A stretch of DNA of 64,000 nt, taken from NCBI GenBank assembly GCA_020852815.1, contig JADZAN010000016.1, forward strand, positions 117,529 through 181,528, read 5' to 3'. Numbering within the stretch: the stretch's first letter is position 1; each line of letters opens with the position of its first letter. This document shows positions 19,862 to 29,041 of this stretch, piece after piece. Source of the DNA: Gemmatimonadaceae bacterium. GTDB lineage: Bacteria > Gemmatimonadota > Gemmatimonadetes > Gemmatimonadales > Gemmatimonadaceae. Position numbers and translations under genes: made by a program. The notes under the pieces are model-generated. The model saw only the letters and a list, made by a program, of their open reading frames with translations. It was not told the DNA's origin and did not search any database.

Positions 19862-20728
19862 TCAGAGCGTCAGCTCCATCCCCTCGGCAGCTGCAATCAC
19901 GTTCACGCTGCCATTCCGTTCGAGCACCATCTTGTGGCACAGCGCGAGCATCTCGTCCATTGCCTCGTCGCTGCGGTCAGGCTCGTGGTGGAAGAGGACC
20001 AATGTCTCCACCTCGGCGGCGATCGCGAAGTCGACCGCGTCGCGGTAGGACGAGTGTCCCCAGCCGCGATGTTCCATGTACTCCGTCCCCGTGTACATCG
20101 CGTCGTGGATCAGGACCTTGGCGCCGCGGGCGAAGTCGACCAATGCGTCGCGCGACGAAGCCGAATCCGCATGGTCGCCGAACGGGTCGAGTTCGTTGTC
20201 CGGAATGAAGATCACCGAACGGTTGGCGTCGTGGTTTGCCGAGACGCGGAATCCCAGCGCGCTCCCCGGGTGGCGGACGTTGATCGTCTGCAGCTCGTAG
20301 CCAGGGCCGTCGTACCGCGGGCCGGCAAGCGTGCGCACTTCCATGCGTGCGCTCAACTGGTCGAAGTTGACGGGGAAGACGACGGGGCTCATCTGCTGGC
20401 GCAGGACCACCTCGAGCGATCGTTCCAGCGACGGCGAGCCCCACAACGTGAAGTGGTTCCCCGCCTGGAAGGTGGGGGTGAAGAAGGGGAGCCCCTGGAT
20501 GTGGTCCCAGTGCGCGTGGGAGAAGAAGATCTCGCCGCGAATCGGGCGCCCGCTCCCGTCGGCCACCAGCGAGCGCCCCAACTCGCGAATGCCGGTCCCG
20601 GCGTCGAGGACGACGAGATGGTTGTCGTCGGTGCGCACCTCCACGCAGGTCGTGTTCCCGCCGTAACGCACGGTCGCGGGACCGGGGGAGGGACATGAAC
20701 CGCGTGTTCCCCAGAAGCGAACTCGCAT
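19862..20728 (-). CDS. Metallo-beta-lactamase-fold hydrolase
   Basis: A 288-residue MBL-fold protein. The zinc motif HAHWDH lies in SHAHWDHIQGLPFF, with downstream metal ligands in HDAMYT and FHHEPDRSD. It starts with VRFWGTRGSCPSPG, typical of a bacterial group annotated as cyclic-nucleotide phosphodiesterase-like or MBL-fold hydrolases. The substrate is unknown. A GTG three bases upstream (20731) is an alternative start. It is convergent with the DUF5916 gene, with only 22 bases between the stops. Confidence 0.85.
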   Translation of the reverse strand: MRVRFWGTRGSCPSPGPATVRYGGNTTCVEVRTDDNHLVVLDAGTGIRELGRSLVADGSGRPIRGEIFFSHAHWDHIQGLPFFTPTFQAGNHFTLWGSPSLERSLEVVLRQQMSPVVFPVNFDQLSARMEVRTLAGPRYDGPGYELQTINVRHPGSALGFRVSANHDANRSVIFIPDNELDPFGDHADSASSRDALVDFARGAKVLIHDAMYTGTEYMEHRGWGHSSYRDAVDFAIAAEVETLVLFHHEPDRSDEAMDEMLALCHKMVLERNGSVNVIAAAEGMELTL

Positions 20729-20760
20729 CACGACAGCGGGAGAAAAGAACGAGGAGGGGT

Positions 20761-20792
20761 GGACGGGAGCGGGGGTGACGAGGGACGGGAGG
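20761..20792. repeat. G-run tract with quadruplex pattern
   Basis: Purine-rich tract on the + strand with four G-runs (GGG, GGGGG, GGG, GGG), related to the GACGGGR heptamer arrays. It lies in the gap between the MBL hydrolase start and the Crp/Fnr gene stop. Confidence 0.6.
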
Positions 20793-20896
20793 CGAGTCGC
20801 GTGAAGGCGACTGGTGGAGGTGGTGGGGTAGGGATTGTGTCCCGTCGACCTCCCGTCCGACGGGCGCCGCGCGCAGTGGCGGGGCGCCCCCGCGTG

Positions 20897-21571
20897 TTAC
20901 ACGCGCGCCTGCGCGAGTTGCTTGAGCGACGGGCGGTTGGCAACCGAGATGCGCCGGCGCTCGACGCGAATCAGCCCCTGGATCTGGAAGTCGCGGATGG
21001 TGCGTGACACCGTCTCGCGGCTCGCCCCGATCATGTGGGCGATCGTCTGGTGCGTGAGCGGCTTCTCGATCGTGTCCTTTCCCCCTTCCTCGGCAAAGTC
21101 GAGGAGGAGCCGGGCAATGCGTCCCGGGACGTCGAGGAGCGCGAGGCCGTGGATCTTGGCGTCGGCGCGGCGCAGGCGGCGCGCCAACTCGACCAGGAGC
21201 GACCAGGCGACCGCCGGATTGGCTTCGACTCGTCGGCGGAAATCGTCGCGACGCAACACGAGAAGGTTCGTATCCTCCATCGCGATCACGTGCGCCGATC
21301 GCGGCTGGTCGTCGATGAGTGACAGCTCTCCGAAGTGCTCGCCGACGCCGAGGACGCCGAGGATGACTTCACGTCCGTCTTCGCCGATCAGGACGACCTT
21401 CACGCGGCCGTCGCGGACGATGAAGAGCGAGTCGCCGGGATCGTCCTCGAAGACGATCACGCTCCCCTTCGGATAGTTCTTCTCGCGCGTAAGTTCGGCG
21501 AAGCGCTGGAGTTCGGCGTCGTCGAGTTTGGAGAAGATCGGAATGGAGCGAAGGAAGTTGCTGATATCCAT
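20897..21571 (-). CDS. Crp/Fnr family transcription regulator
   Basis: A 224-residue regulator. The N-terminal cyclic-nucleotide-binding fold holds the phosphate-cassette-like GEHFGELSLIDDQPRSAHV. The C-terminal winged helix has recognition helix ASRETVSRTIRDF. The conserved RS in the cassette is compatible with a nucleotide ligand. No Fnr-type cysteine cluster is seen at the N-terminus. I chose the ATG at 21571 because upstream in-frame starts (21646, 21703) add a low-complexity extension. No DNA target can be proposed from this window. Confidence 0.9.
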   Translation of the reverse strand: MDISNFLRSIPIFSKLDDAELQRFAELTREKNYPKGSVIVFEDDPGDSLFIVRDGRVKVVLIGEDGREVILGVLGVGEHFGELSLIDDQPRSAHVIAMEDTNLLVLRRDDFRRRVEANPAVAWSLLVELARRLRRADAKIHGLALLDVPGRIARLLLDFAEEGGKDTIEKPLTHQTIAHMIGASRETVSRTIRDFQIQGLIRVERRRISVANRPSLKQLAQARV

Positions 21572-22166
21572 CCGCGGTGCCTGTAGTGCTGAAGTCGGGA
21601 ACGAAGATGTAGCCGGAGTCGGGTCGATCGCGAGCAGGGGAGCCATGACAGTGGCATTCCGAGGAGACGGCACGGAAGCGCGAGTAGACAAACACCCCGC
21701 CACAGGTAGGACGCCGCGCGGGACGTCCCGTCACAGTGGCGCTGTGCGCCGTTCCCCGTGCTTCGGCGCAAGCGTCGATGGCCTGTCACGCTGCGCCTGA
21801 CAGTGCGCCGCGCGCCCCGCCGTGAGCCAACCGCGGCCTTACGGTTGCCGGAATCGCACGCCGCGTCTGTGGCGGGAGTCACAAGGCGGGGGGCTGGGGG
21901 GCGGCCGGGCGGCCGGGCGGCCGGGGCCGATTGGATCGGAAAGGGGTCAGAGTCAGCGAGAAATCACTTGAAGGGGGTCAGAGTCACCGAGAAATCACTT
22001 GAAGGGGGTCAGAGTCACCGAACCAAATTCTCGGTGACTCTGACCCCGAATTGGCTGACCTCGAACGTGCCCCGACTCTGCCCCCCTCCCCCCGCCCCGA
22101 ACTTGTTTCCCACCCTCCACATCCGCTACATTCTCATGCTCTTTACCAGTACCTCGAGAGGCCTCC
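21572..22166. other. Non-coding region between crp-like gene and rpmE
   Basis: About 595 bases with no convincing gene. It holds the divergent promoter region, three GGGCGGCC octamers in tandem near 21899-21926, the 21941-22047 repeat/hairpin cluster, a pyrimidine-rich stretch at 22080-22100, and then the rpmE leader. Local GC drops in the repeat cluster. Confidence 0.7.
21941..22047. repeat. REP-like tandem and inverted repeat (GGGGTCAGAGTCACCGAG)
   Basis: Two and a half direct copies of a roughly 31-bp unit (AAGGGGGTCAGAGTCACCGA then GAAATCACTTG) occupy 21941-22021. An inverted copy at 22029-22047 follows, so 22002-22047 folds into a hairpin with an 18-bp stem and a 7-10 base loop. The GGGGTCAGAGTC core resembles palindromic elements mobilised by IS200-like REP-associated transposases. 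No transposase lies nearby. Confidence 0.85.
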
Positions 22167-22373
22167 GTGAAAGCTGACATCCATCCGGAGTACGCCACCG
22201 CGACCGTGAAGTGCGCCTGCGGCAACAGCTGGCAGACGCGTTCCACGATCGGCGAACTCCACCTCGATATCTGCTCCAACTGCCACCCCTTCTTCACCGG
22301 GAAGCAGAAGCTCGTGGACACCGCGGGACGCGTTGAGCGCTTCCGCCAGAAGTACGCCGGGAAGTCGGCCTGA
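22167..22373 (+). CDS. rpmE: 50S ribosomal protein L31
   Basis: A 68-residue bL31 of the zinc-binding (C+) type: CACGNSW and CSNCHPFF supply the cysteines. It starts with the conserved KADIHPEY after a GTG. Its TGA overlaps the proposed CTG start of prfA (CTGA), giving a coupled rpmE-prfA pair. Confidence 0.95.
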   Translation: MKADIHPEYATATVKCACGNSWQTRSTIGELHLDICSNCHPFFTGKQKLVDTAGRVERFRQKYAGKSA

Positions 22374-23449
22374 GCCTCCGCGACCGCTTAGCGGACGCCG
22401 TCGCGCGCGCCGCCGAAGTCGAGCGTGAACTCTCCGATCCAGCGACCGCCAAGGACTCCAGGAAGCTGGCAGCGCTAGGTCGCGAGCATCAGCGCCTCGG
22501 CGCGGTGGTCGAGCTGGCGAACCGCATTCGCAGGACCGAGGACGAGCTCGCGCAGGCGCGCGAGCTCGTTTCCATTGACGACCCCGAAATGGCCGCCGAG
22601 GCCACCGCCGAGGTCGAGCGACTCGCGCACGCCCTCGAACAGATGGACGTGGACCTCAAGCCGCTCCTCGTCCCGCACGACCCGCTCGACGACCGCCCGG
22701 CCATCGTCGAGATACGCGCCGGCACCGGCGGCGACGAGGCGGCGCTCTTCGCCGCCGACCTGTATCGCATGTACACCCGCTACATCGAGCGCCACGGCGG
22801 GTGGCGCATCGAGATCATGTCGCACTCCGACGCCACGCTGGGCGGCATCAAGGAAGTCGTCTTCAAGGTCATTGGCGACGGCGCCTTTGGTGCCATGCGC
22901 TGGGAGTCCGGGGTGCATCGGGTGCAACGCGTCCCCGCCACCGAAGCCGCCGGACGTATTCACACCTCCGCCGCGACGGTCGCCGTCCTTCCGGAGGCGG
23001 AAGAAGTGGACGTGAGCATCGACGACAGGGACCTCCGCATCGACGTCTATCGCGCGTCGGGGCCAGGGGGGCAGGGGGTGAACACCACCGACTCCGCGGT
23101 GCGCATCACGCACCTCCCCACCGGCATCGTCGTCTCCCAGCAGGACCAGCGCTCGCAGATCCAGAACAAGGCGAAGGCGATGGAGGTGCTCCGCGCTCGC
23201 ATCCTCGACCAGCGCCTCTCGGAGATCCAGTCTGAGCGCGCCCGCATGCGCAAGACGCAGGTCGGCACCGGCGACCGTTCGGCGAAGATCCGCACCTACA
23301 ACTTCCCGCAGAGCCGCGTCACCGATCACCGCATCAATGTCACCCTCTACGACATCTCCCGAGTGATTGACGGTGACATCGGCAAGCTGATCGAAGCACT
23401 GCGACTCGCCGACACGGAAGAGAAGCTCTCCGGCGACTCGGCCGCGTAA
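22370..23449 (+). CDS. prfA: Peptide chain release factor 1, apparent CTG start
   Basis: A 359-residue RF1, which releases peptides at UAA and UAG. The catalytic GGQ is in [14 protein letters not shown] and the C-terminal SRVTDHRIN is conserved. The N-terminal helix ([20 protein letters not shown], then [14 protein letters not shown]) is clearly RF1. However, between the upstream in-frame stop at 22334 and the GTG at 22505 there is no ATG, GTG or TTG. The CTG at 22370 gives the normal family length and overlaps the rpmE stop. A GTG start at 22505 would remove about 45 conserved residues. GGGAAG about six bases upstream of CTG may serve as a ribosome-binding site. Confidence 0.93.
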   Translation: MSLRDRLADAVARAAEVERELSDPATAKDSRKLAALGREHQRLGAVVELANRIRRTEDELAQARELVSIDDPEMAAEATAEVERLAHALEQMDVDLKPLLVPHDPLDDRPAIVEIRAGTGGDEAALFAADLYRMYTRYIERHGGWRIEIMSHSDATLGGIKEVVFKVIGDGAFGAMRWESGVHRVQRVPATEAAGRIHTSAATVAVLPEAEEVDVSIDDRDLRIDVYRASGPGGQGVNTTDSAVRITHLPTGIVVSQQDQRSQIQNKAKAMEVLRARILDQRLSEIQSERARMRKTQVGTGDRSAKIRTYNFPQSRVTDHRINVTLYDISRVIDGDIGKLIEALRLADTEEKLSGDSAA

Positions 23450-23450
23450 G

Positions 23451-24353
23451 GTGGGGAGCGAAGCCGCGCGCGCGGACGAGCCAGCCCCGCTCACCGTCGC
23501 CGAATGCGTAGCGCAGGTGACCGCCGTGCTGCGCCCGGCGTTCGGCCACGCCGCCGAGCGAGAAGCCCGCGACCTCGTGGCCGCGGTGCTGGAGCAGCCT
23601 CGCCACTGGCCTTCGACGTCGGCGGCCACGCGACTCGGCGAGGTGGAGCAGGGGCGCGTGCTGGCGGCCGCCGCCCGACGGCGCGCCGGAGCCCCGCTGG
23701 CCTACGCGGTGGGGACCGCGGCCTTTCGTCACCTCCTCCTTGGCGTCGACGAGCGCGTCCTGATTCCGCGCCCCGAAACGGAGTACCTGATCGACGTCGT
23801 CCTCGGCACGCCGCAGGGGAAGGGCGGCGGCCTGGCCGTCGATATTGGGACCGGTTCCGGAGCCATTGCACTGGCGCTGGCGGGCGAGGGGCCCTTTTCG
23901 CGCGTGGTTGCCACGGACATCTCCAACGACGCGCTGGCCGTGGCCCGCGCCAACGCGGCGCGCTGCGCGTCGTCGCTTCGCTGTTCCGTCGAGTTTCGCG
24001 CCGGCGACGCGCTGGCGCCGTTGCACGACATGGCGCATGAGGTCGACGCCATCGTCTCCAATCCCCCGTATATTGCCTTTGCCGAGGCGCGGGAACTGCC
24101 GCCTTCGGTCCGGGACTGGGAGCCTCCCCAGGCGCTCATCTGTCCCGAGGACGGCATGGCCGTTTCGGGGGTGATCGTGGCCGGCGGGTGGAAGCTGTTG
24201 CGCCCCGGCGGACTGCTCGCCTTCGAGACGGATGCGCGCCGGGCCGGGCGACTGGCCGACCTGGTGCGACGCCACGGCGCCTACGAGGACGTTCGCGTGA
24301 TCCCCGACCTTGCCGGCCGGGACCGCTTTGTCCTGGCAACACGTCGATCCTGA
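23451..24353 (+). CDS. prmC: Release factor glutamine methyltransferase
   Basis: A 300-residue SAM-dependent methyltransferase that N5-methylates the Gln of the release-factor GGQ motif. The SAM-binding loop is DIGTGSGAIAL and the catalytic NPPY box is SNPPYIAF. The N-terminal helical domain is present. It begins at GTG one base after the prfA stop, the standard prfA-prmC pairing. Confidence 0.94.
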   Translation: MGSEAARADEPAPLTVAECVAQVTAVLRPAFGHAAEREARDLVAAVLEQPRHWPSTSAATRLGEVEQGRVLAAAARRRAGAPLAYAVGTAAFRHLLLGVDERVLIPRPETEYLIDVVLGTPQGKGGGLAVDIGTGSGAIALALAGEGPFSRVVATDISNDALAVARANAARCASSLRCSVEFRAGDALAPLHDMAHEVDAIVSNPPYIAFAEARELPPSVRDWEPPQALICPEDGMAVSGVIVAGGWKLLRPGGLLAFETDARRAGRLADLVRRHGAYEDVRVIPDLAGRDRFVLATRRS

Positions 24354-24561
24354 CGCGTGGCACCTGACGGCAGCACCGCCAGGCGTTGCACCTGCACCAA
24401 CTCCAGCACCTGAAGCATCCGAAGCACCCGTTCCACCCGACCGTATCCAATCCAGCATGCCTAACGATGCGGCCCACGTGGCGCCGCAGCGTGCCGTCCC
24501 CCGGGACGGGAATGGCTCCCCGACCCCGGGGTCCCTCGCGCCACGCAGAATGGAACCGACC

Positions 24562-24915
24562 ATGATTGACTCGAAGGCGAAGGAACTCGGACGCCTCCTT
24601 GGGCAGAGCGACCAGTACAAGGCGCTCAAGCGGGCCAACGACGGCCTTGGCGCCGACAAGGACACGGTGATGATTCTGCGCCGCATGGAAGAGCTGCGCA
24701 CCGACGCCCAGCGCATCATCGAGGGCGGCGAGGAGCCGACCGCCGAGATGGAGCGCGAGATGGACACGCTCCTCGGGCGCGTCCAGGGGAATGCGTCGTA
24801 CCAGGCCGCCGTCGCTGCCCAGGAGAACTTCGACAAGCTCATGATGCAGGTGAACAGCTGGATTGCCGAGGGGATCAAGTCCGGCGCCGCATCCCCGATC
24901 ATCACGCTCGCCTGA
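24562..24915 (+). CDS. YlbF/YmcA-type helical protein
   Basis: A 117-residue, mainly alpha-helical protein resembling the YlbF/YmcA group (SKAKELGRLLGQSDQYKALK, then ENFDKLMMQVNSWIAEGI). In Bacillus these proteins form the Y-complex affecting RNase Y and mRNA maturation; the role in a diderm is unknown. The frame is open upstream to 24310 with other possible starts (24457, 24550). I prefer 24562 because the extension is Pro/Ala-rich and not family-like. It lies between prmC and tmk, probably in the same operon. Confidence 0.75.
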   Translation: MIDSKAKELGRLLGQSDQYKALKRANDGLGADKDTVMILRRMEELRTDAQRIIEGGEEPTAEMEREMDTLLGRVQGNASYQAAVAAQENFDKLMMQVNSWIAEGIKSGAASPIITLA

Positions 24916-24917
24916 GC

Positions 24918-25640
24918 GTGGGCGTGAGCACGCGCGTGAGCACAGGTGCACTCGCGGCTGAAGGCGCACGGCGCGGCGCGCTGGTGGTGCTCGAGGGGGC
25001 GGAGGGCGTCGGCAAGACGACGCAGCTTCGGCGCCTCGCGGACCGGTTGCGGCTGACGGATACGCCGCACTGCACCGTGCGCGAACCCGGCGGTACGCCG
25101 GCGGGCGACGAGATCCGCCGTCTCCTCCTCGACCCCGCCATGCACATCGCCCCGCGCGCGGAAGCGCTGCTCTTCATGGCCTCGCGCGCCCAACTCGTCG
25201 ACGACGTCGTGCGCCCCGCCATCGCTCGTGGCGCGGTGGTCCTCCTCGATCGCTTCTTCCTCTCGACCTACGCCTACCAAGTGGCCGGGCGCGGGCTCGA
25301 CGAGACCGGGGTGCAATCGGCCAACGGCTTCGCGACCGGCGGCCTCTCGCCCGACGTCACGCTCCTCCTCGACCTCCCGGACGGCGAGGGGTTCGGGCGC
25401 ATCAGCGCCCGGGGCGAGCACGACCGCATCGAACGCTCGGGCGACGACTTCCACACCCGCGTGACTCGCGCCTTTCGCGATTTTGCCTCTCCGGCGTGGC
25501 AAGCCCGACACCCGGAGTGCGGTCCCATCGTAATGATCGATGCCCTGGGGAGCGAGGACGACGTGGCGCGCCGAGTATGGGAAACGCTCTCGGCGCGGCT
25601 CCCTGAAACGTTTCTCCCCGTTCGAGGGTCTCACCTCTAG
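24918..25640 (+). CDS. tmk: Thymidylate kinase
   Basis: A 240-residue dTMP kinase converting dTMP to dTDP with ATP. The P-loop is EGAEGVGKTTQL, the DRx motif is LLDRFFLSTYAYQ, and the lid/substrate segment is DRIERSGDDF. Starts at GTG two bases after the previous stop. About 18 extra residues precede the first strand, so a later start is possible. Confidence 0.94.
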   Translation: MGVSTRVSTGALAAEGARRGALVVLEGAEGVGKTTQLRRLADRLRLTDTPHCTVREPGGTPAGDEIRRLLLDPAMHIAPRAEALLFMASRAQLVDDVVRPAIARGAVVLLDRFFLSTYAYQVAGRGLDETGVQSANGFATGGLSPDVTLLLDLPDGEGFGRISARGEHDRIERSGDDFHTRVTRAFRDFASPAWQARHPECGPIVMIDALGSEDDVARRVWETLSARLPETFLPVRGSHL

Positions 25641-25643
25641 CCC

Positions 25644-27218
25644 ATGCCGATCCGTTCACGCCTGTTCGTGGTGATGACTGCTATGGGGAGCTCTCTCGTC
25701 TTTGGCGGGTGGCTCCTGGGCCGCGGCCTGCGCAGCGGCGCGCATGGGTCGGTGGACGGCGAACGGCTCTTCGACCAGGTGGTGCAGCACGTGCGGCGCT
25801 ACTACGTCGACTCGGTCTCGACCGCCGACCTCTTCGACAAGGCGCTGGTCGGGATGATGGACGAGCTGGGCGATCCGCACTCGCTCTATCTCAAGCCGGA
25901 GCGCCTCAAGCGGCTCAACGAGATCACGACCGGGAACTACACCGGGCTCGGGATCCAGGTCGACATTCGCGATGGCTGGCCGACGGTCCTTGCCCCGCTC
26001 CCGGGCGGTCCGGCCGAGCGTGCCGGGCTGATGAGCGGCGACCGCCTGGTGGAGGTGGGGGGAAAGGGGACGCGCGACCTCACCGGTGACGAGGTGCGTG
26101 CCCTGTTGCGCGGGCCCGTGGGATCGGCCATCGACCTGATGATCGAGCGTGCCGGGTCGCCCACGCCGATTCCCGTGCGCGTCACGCGCGGTGAAATCCA
26201 CCGCCGCGCCGTGCGGCGCACCGCGCTGCTGGACGGCGGCGTGGGTTATGTCGATGTGGACGTCTTTTCCGACTCCACGCAGTTGGAGGTGTCGCGGGCG
26301 ATCGATTCGCTCTCCACCGCGGGGATGACGTCGCTGGTGCTCGACCTGCGCGGCAACCTGGGAGGGCTGCTGGCCCAGGGCGTCGGCGTCTCCGATCTCT
26401 TTCTCGACAAGGGAAAGGCTATCGTCTCGATTCGTGGTCGCACCCCCGAGGCCAACGGGATCTTCACCGATTCGCAGCAGCAGCGCTGGCCCCGGCTCCC
26501 GGTGGTGATCCTGGTGGACGATGGCAGCGCCAGCGCCTCGGAGATCGTCGCCGGCGCGTTGCAGGACCACGACCGCGCGCTGCTGGTGGGACGCACGACG
26601 TACGGCAAGGGGAGCGCGCAGTCGCTCTTTCCCACCACGACAGGTGGCGCGCTCAAGCTCACCACGGCGCGGTGGTATACGCCGTCGGGGCGGTCGATCG
26701 ACCGGCGCACGGGCGAAGGCGGCGACACTACCGAGGATGCCGACCGCCCGCGTTTCAAGTCCGACGCCGGGCGCACCATTCTCGGCGGGGGCGGCATCAT
26801 TCCCGACGTTGTGGCTGGCGACACGGCGCAGAGTCCGCAGGAGCTGGCACTCGCCGGCGCGTTAGGCAAGCGGATCCCCCAGTTTCGCGACGCCCTCACC
26901 GCCCACGCGCTCAGCGTGAAGCAGTCGCCGCCGTCGTCGCCCGACTTCACGGTGACGCAGGAGATGCGCGACGGGCTCTGGCGCGTGATGCAGGCGCGCG
27001 GGCTCTCGTTCGATCGCAAGATCTACGACGACGCGGCGCCGATTGTCTCGCACCTCATCGCCCGCGAGGTCTCGCGCTACGTCTTTGGCCCGGCCGCCGA
27101 GGCGCGTCGCTCGATCAATGACGACGAGGTGATCCAGGAGGCGCGACGCCTCGTGGCGGGGGCCCGCACCCCGCAGGACGTCCTCTCGGCCGCCACGTCG
27201 CACGCTGCGGCGCGTTAG
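25644..27218 (+). CDS. S41 family C-terminal processing protease
   Basis: A 524-residue CtpA-type serine protease acting outside the cytoplasm. An N-terminal membrane anchor (about residues 8-28) is followed by a PDZ domain (about 95-180, GLGIQVDIRDGWPTV, GGPAERAGLMSGD). The S41 catalytic core has the serine in DDGSASASEIVAGAL and the lysine in TYGKGSAQS. The C-terminal 120 residues form an additional helical domain. It starts three bases after tmk. Substrates are unknown. Confidence 0.93.
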   Translation: MPIRSRLFVVMTAMGSSLVFGGWLLGRGLRSGAHGSVDGERLFDQVVQHVRRYYVDSVSTADLFDKALVGMMDELGDPHSLYLKPERLKRLNEITTGNYTGLGIQVDIRDGWPTVLAPLPGGPAERAGLMSGDRLVEVGGKGTRDLTGDEVRALLRGPVGSAIDLMIERAGSPTPIPVRVTRGEIHRRAVRRTALLDGGVGYVDVDVFSDSTQLEVSRAIDSLSTAGMTSLVLDLRGNLGGLLAQGVGVSDLFLDKGKAIVSIRGRTPEANGIFTDSQQQRWPRLPVVILVDDGSASASEIVAGALQDHDRALLVGRTTYGKGSAQSLFPTTTGGALKLTTARWYTPSGRSIDRRTGEGGDTTEDADRPRFKSDAGRTILGGGGIIPDVVAGDTAQSPQELALAGALGKRIPQFRDALTAHALSVKQSPPSSPDFTVTQEMRDGLWRVMQARGLSFDRKIYDDAAPIVSHLIAREVSRYVFGPAAEARRSINDDEVIQEARRLVAGARTPQDVLSAATSHAAAR

Positions 27219-27221
27219 TCC

Positions 27222-27920
27222 CTACTGGATCTCCGACTGGTCCACCACGCGCACGCCGCGCGGTGGCTTGAAGCGGAAGGCGCCCTCCGCAACGGCGGCG
27301 TTGGCGTCGAAGGCCGTGATCTTCACGAGGCGCACGACGCCGTTCAGCTCCTCGGCCTCGAACTGACGCAGCGTTCCGTCGGCCGCGTCGATCCACACCT
27401 TGGCCCGGGTGAAGCTGCTGCTGGCCTTGCCCTTGGGCGTGAGCGTCACGATGCGCGACGCCCGGCCGCCTAACGTGGCGGCACCACCATCGCTCACGGT
27501 GTAGCGCGCGCGCGGGTTGCTGAAGAAGGCGCCGATGAGGTCGATCGATCCCTCCACGTCGGAGGTGAGCGGGGCGCGAATCACCTGCCCGGGAGTGGAA
27601 CTCGGGAGATAGACCCAGACATACTTGCCGTCGGAGACGATCATGTCGCCCTTGGGGTCGGCGAAACGGAAGGCGAACCGATCGGGACGCGCCTGCTCGA
27701 ATTCGCCGCGCGACTGCAGCCTGGATCCGGTCAGTGGGTTCGTCACCACCTGTTCGAACGAGGCGCGGGCCGTCTTCACCTTCGCGTAGGCCTCGACGGC
27801 GCGATCGATCGCCGCGCCCGCGGCGTCCTGCGCCGGCAGTACGCGCGCCCACGCGCCAAGCGAGGCGGCACCCAGTGCGGCAGTGGCGAGCCAGCGAGAG
27901 ATGGAATGCGAACCAGTCAT
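27222..27920 (-). CDS. LolA-like outer membrane lipoprotein carrier
   Basis: A 232-residue periplasmic protein with a signal peptide (cleavage near ARVLPAQ, about residue 30). The LolA fold motifs are ASFEQVVTNPLTG, RGEFEQARPDRFAFRF and DGKYVWVYLPS. LolA ferries lipoproteins from the LolCDE transporter to the outer membrane receptor; here the context gives no Lol partners. It is convergent with the S41 protease, three bases apart. No terminator-like hairpin is visible between them. Confidence 0.85.
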   Translation of the reverse strand: MTGSHSISRWLATAALGAASLGAWARVLPAQDAAGAAIDRAVEAYAKVKTARASFEQVVTNPLTGSRLQSRGEFEQARPDRFAFRFADPKGDMIVSDGKYVWVYLPSSTPGQVIRAPLTSDVEGSIDLIGAFFSNPRARYTVSDGGAATLGGRASRIVTLTPKGKASSSFTRAKVWIDAADGTLRQFEAEELNGVVRLVKITAFDANAAVAEGAFRFKPPRGVRVVDQSEIQ

Positions 27921-28006
27921 CGTGATGGTGCGAGAGAATCGGGCGGGGGAACTCCCCGAGCGCGTCGTACGAGCAAGCCCTCCGTTATGCTACCGGACCG
28001 CGGCCC

Positions 28007-29041
28007 TTACGTTCCCGGCGACGGCGTGACGTCGCGCCCGATGGCCTGCGCGATGTGACGCACCTCCTGCATCAGTCGCGCGAACTGCTCCGGGAAGATC
28101 GACTGCGCCCCGTCGGACTTGGCGCGATCCGGGTTGGGGTGCATCTCGACGAGAATCCCATCGGCGCCAGCGGCCACGGCGGCGCGCGTCATTGGAATCA
28201 CCATGTCGCGAAGCCCCGTGCCGTGGCTCGGGTCGGCCACGATGGGGAGGTGCGACTGCTTCTGGACAATGGGGATGGCGTTGAGGTCGAACATGTTGCG
28301 CGCCGCCGTATCGAACGAGCGCAGCCCACGCTCGCACAGGATCACCTGCGCGTTGCCTTCGGCCAGGATGTACTCGGCGCTGAGCAGGAGATCGGTGATG
28401 GTCGCCGCCATTCCGCGCTTGAGCAGTATCGGCTTGCCGATGCGTCCCGCGGCCTTGAGCAGCGAGTAGTTCTGCATGTTGCGCGCGCCGATCTGGATGC
28501 AGTCGGCGTATTCCGCCACCAGCTCGGCGCCAGCTTCGTCCATTGCCTCGGTCACGACGGGGAGCCCGGTCTCGGCGCGGGCGAGGGCAAGGAGTTCGAG
28601 CCCGCGCTTTCCCATCCCCTGGAACGAGTAGGGTGAAGAGCGCGGCTTGAAGGCGCCGCCGCGCAGCGCGCTCCCGCCAGCTGCACGCACGGCGCGCGCG
28701 GCGGCGAGGATCTGCTCTTCCGACTCGACGGAGCAGGGGCCGGCGACGATGACGATCGCGCTCCCGCCAAAGGCCACGCCCGGGGCGATGGGGACGACGG
28801 TGTTGGCCGGCTTCCACTCGCGCGAGACCTGCTTGTAGGGGCGCGAGACATGGATGACCTGCGCCACGCCAGCGAGGCCGACGACATTCGTGTCGTCGAC
28901 GCGCCCGTCGTTCCCCACGACGCCGATGGCGGTGCGTTGCTCGCCGGGCATGGGGACGGGGGAATAGCCCATATCGGCGATCACGCGACAGACGGCCTCG
29001 ATATCGGCCTCGGTCGCGGTGGTGTGCATGACGACGAGCAT
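28007..29041 (-). CDS. aroF: 3-deoxy-7-phosphoheptulonate synthase, type I-beta
   Basis: A 344-residue DAHP synthase, first step of the shikimate pathway, condensing PEP and erythrose 4-phosphate. The N-terminal 75 residues form a regulatory ferredoxin-like/ACT-type domain ([18 protein letters not shown]) as in the Thermotoga type. The catalytic barrel has [35 protein letters not shown] and DPSHGTG. The ATG overlaps the stop of the upstream MBL gene by one base (TAATG), so it is translationally coupled. Confidence 0.93.
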   Translation of the reverse strand: MLVVMHTTATEADIEAVCRVIADMGYSPVPMPGEQRTAIGVVGNDGRVDDTNVVGLAGVAQVIHVSRPYKQVSREWKPANTVVPIAPGVAFGGSAIVIVAGPCSVESEEQILAAARAVRAAGGSALRGGAFKPRSSPYSFQGMGKRGLELLALARAETGLPVVTEAMDEAGAELVAEYADCIQIGARNMQNYSLLKAAGRIGKPILLKRGMAATITDLLLSAEYILAEGNAQVILCERGLRSFDTAARNMFDLNAIPIVQKQSHLPIVADPSHGTGLRDMVIPMTRAAVAAGADGILVEMHPNPDRAKSDGAQSIFPEQFARLMQEVRHIAQAIGRDVTPSPGT

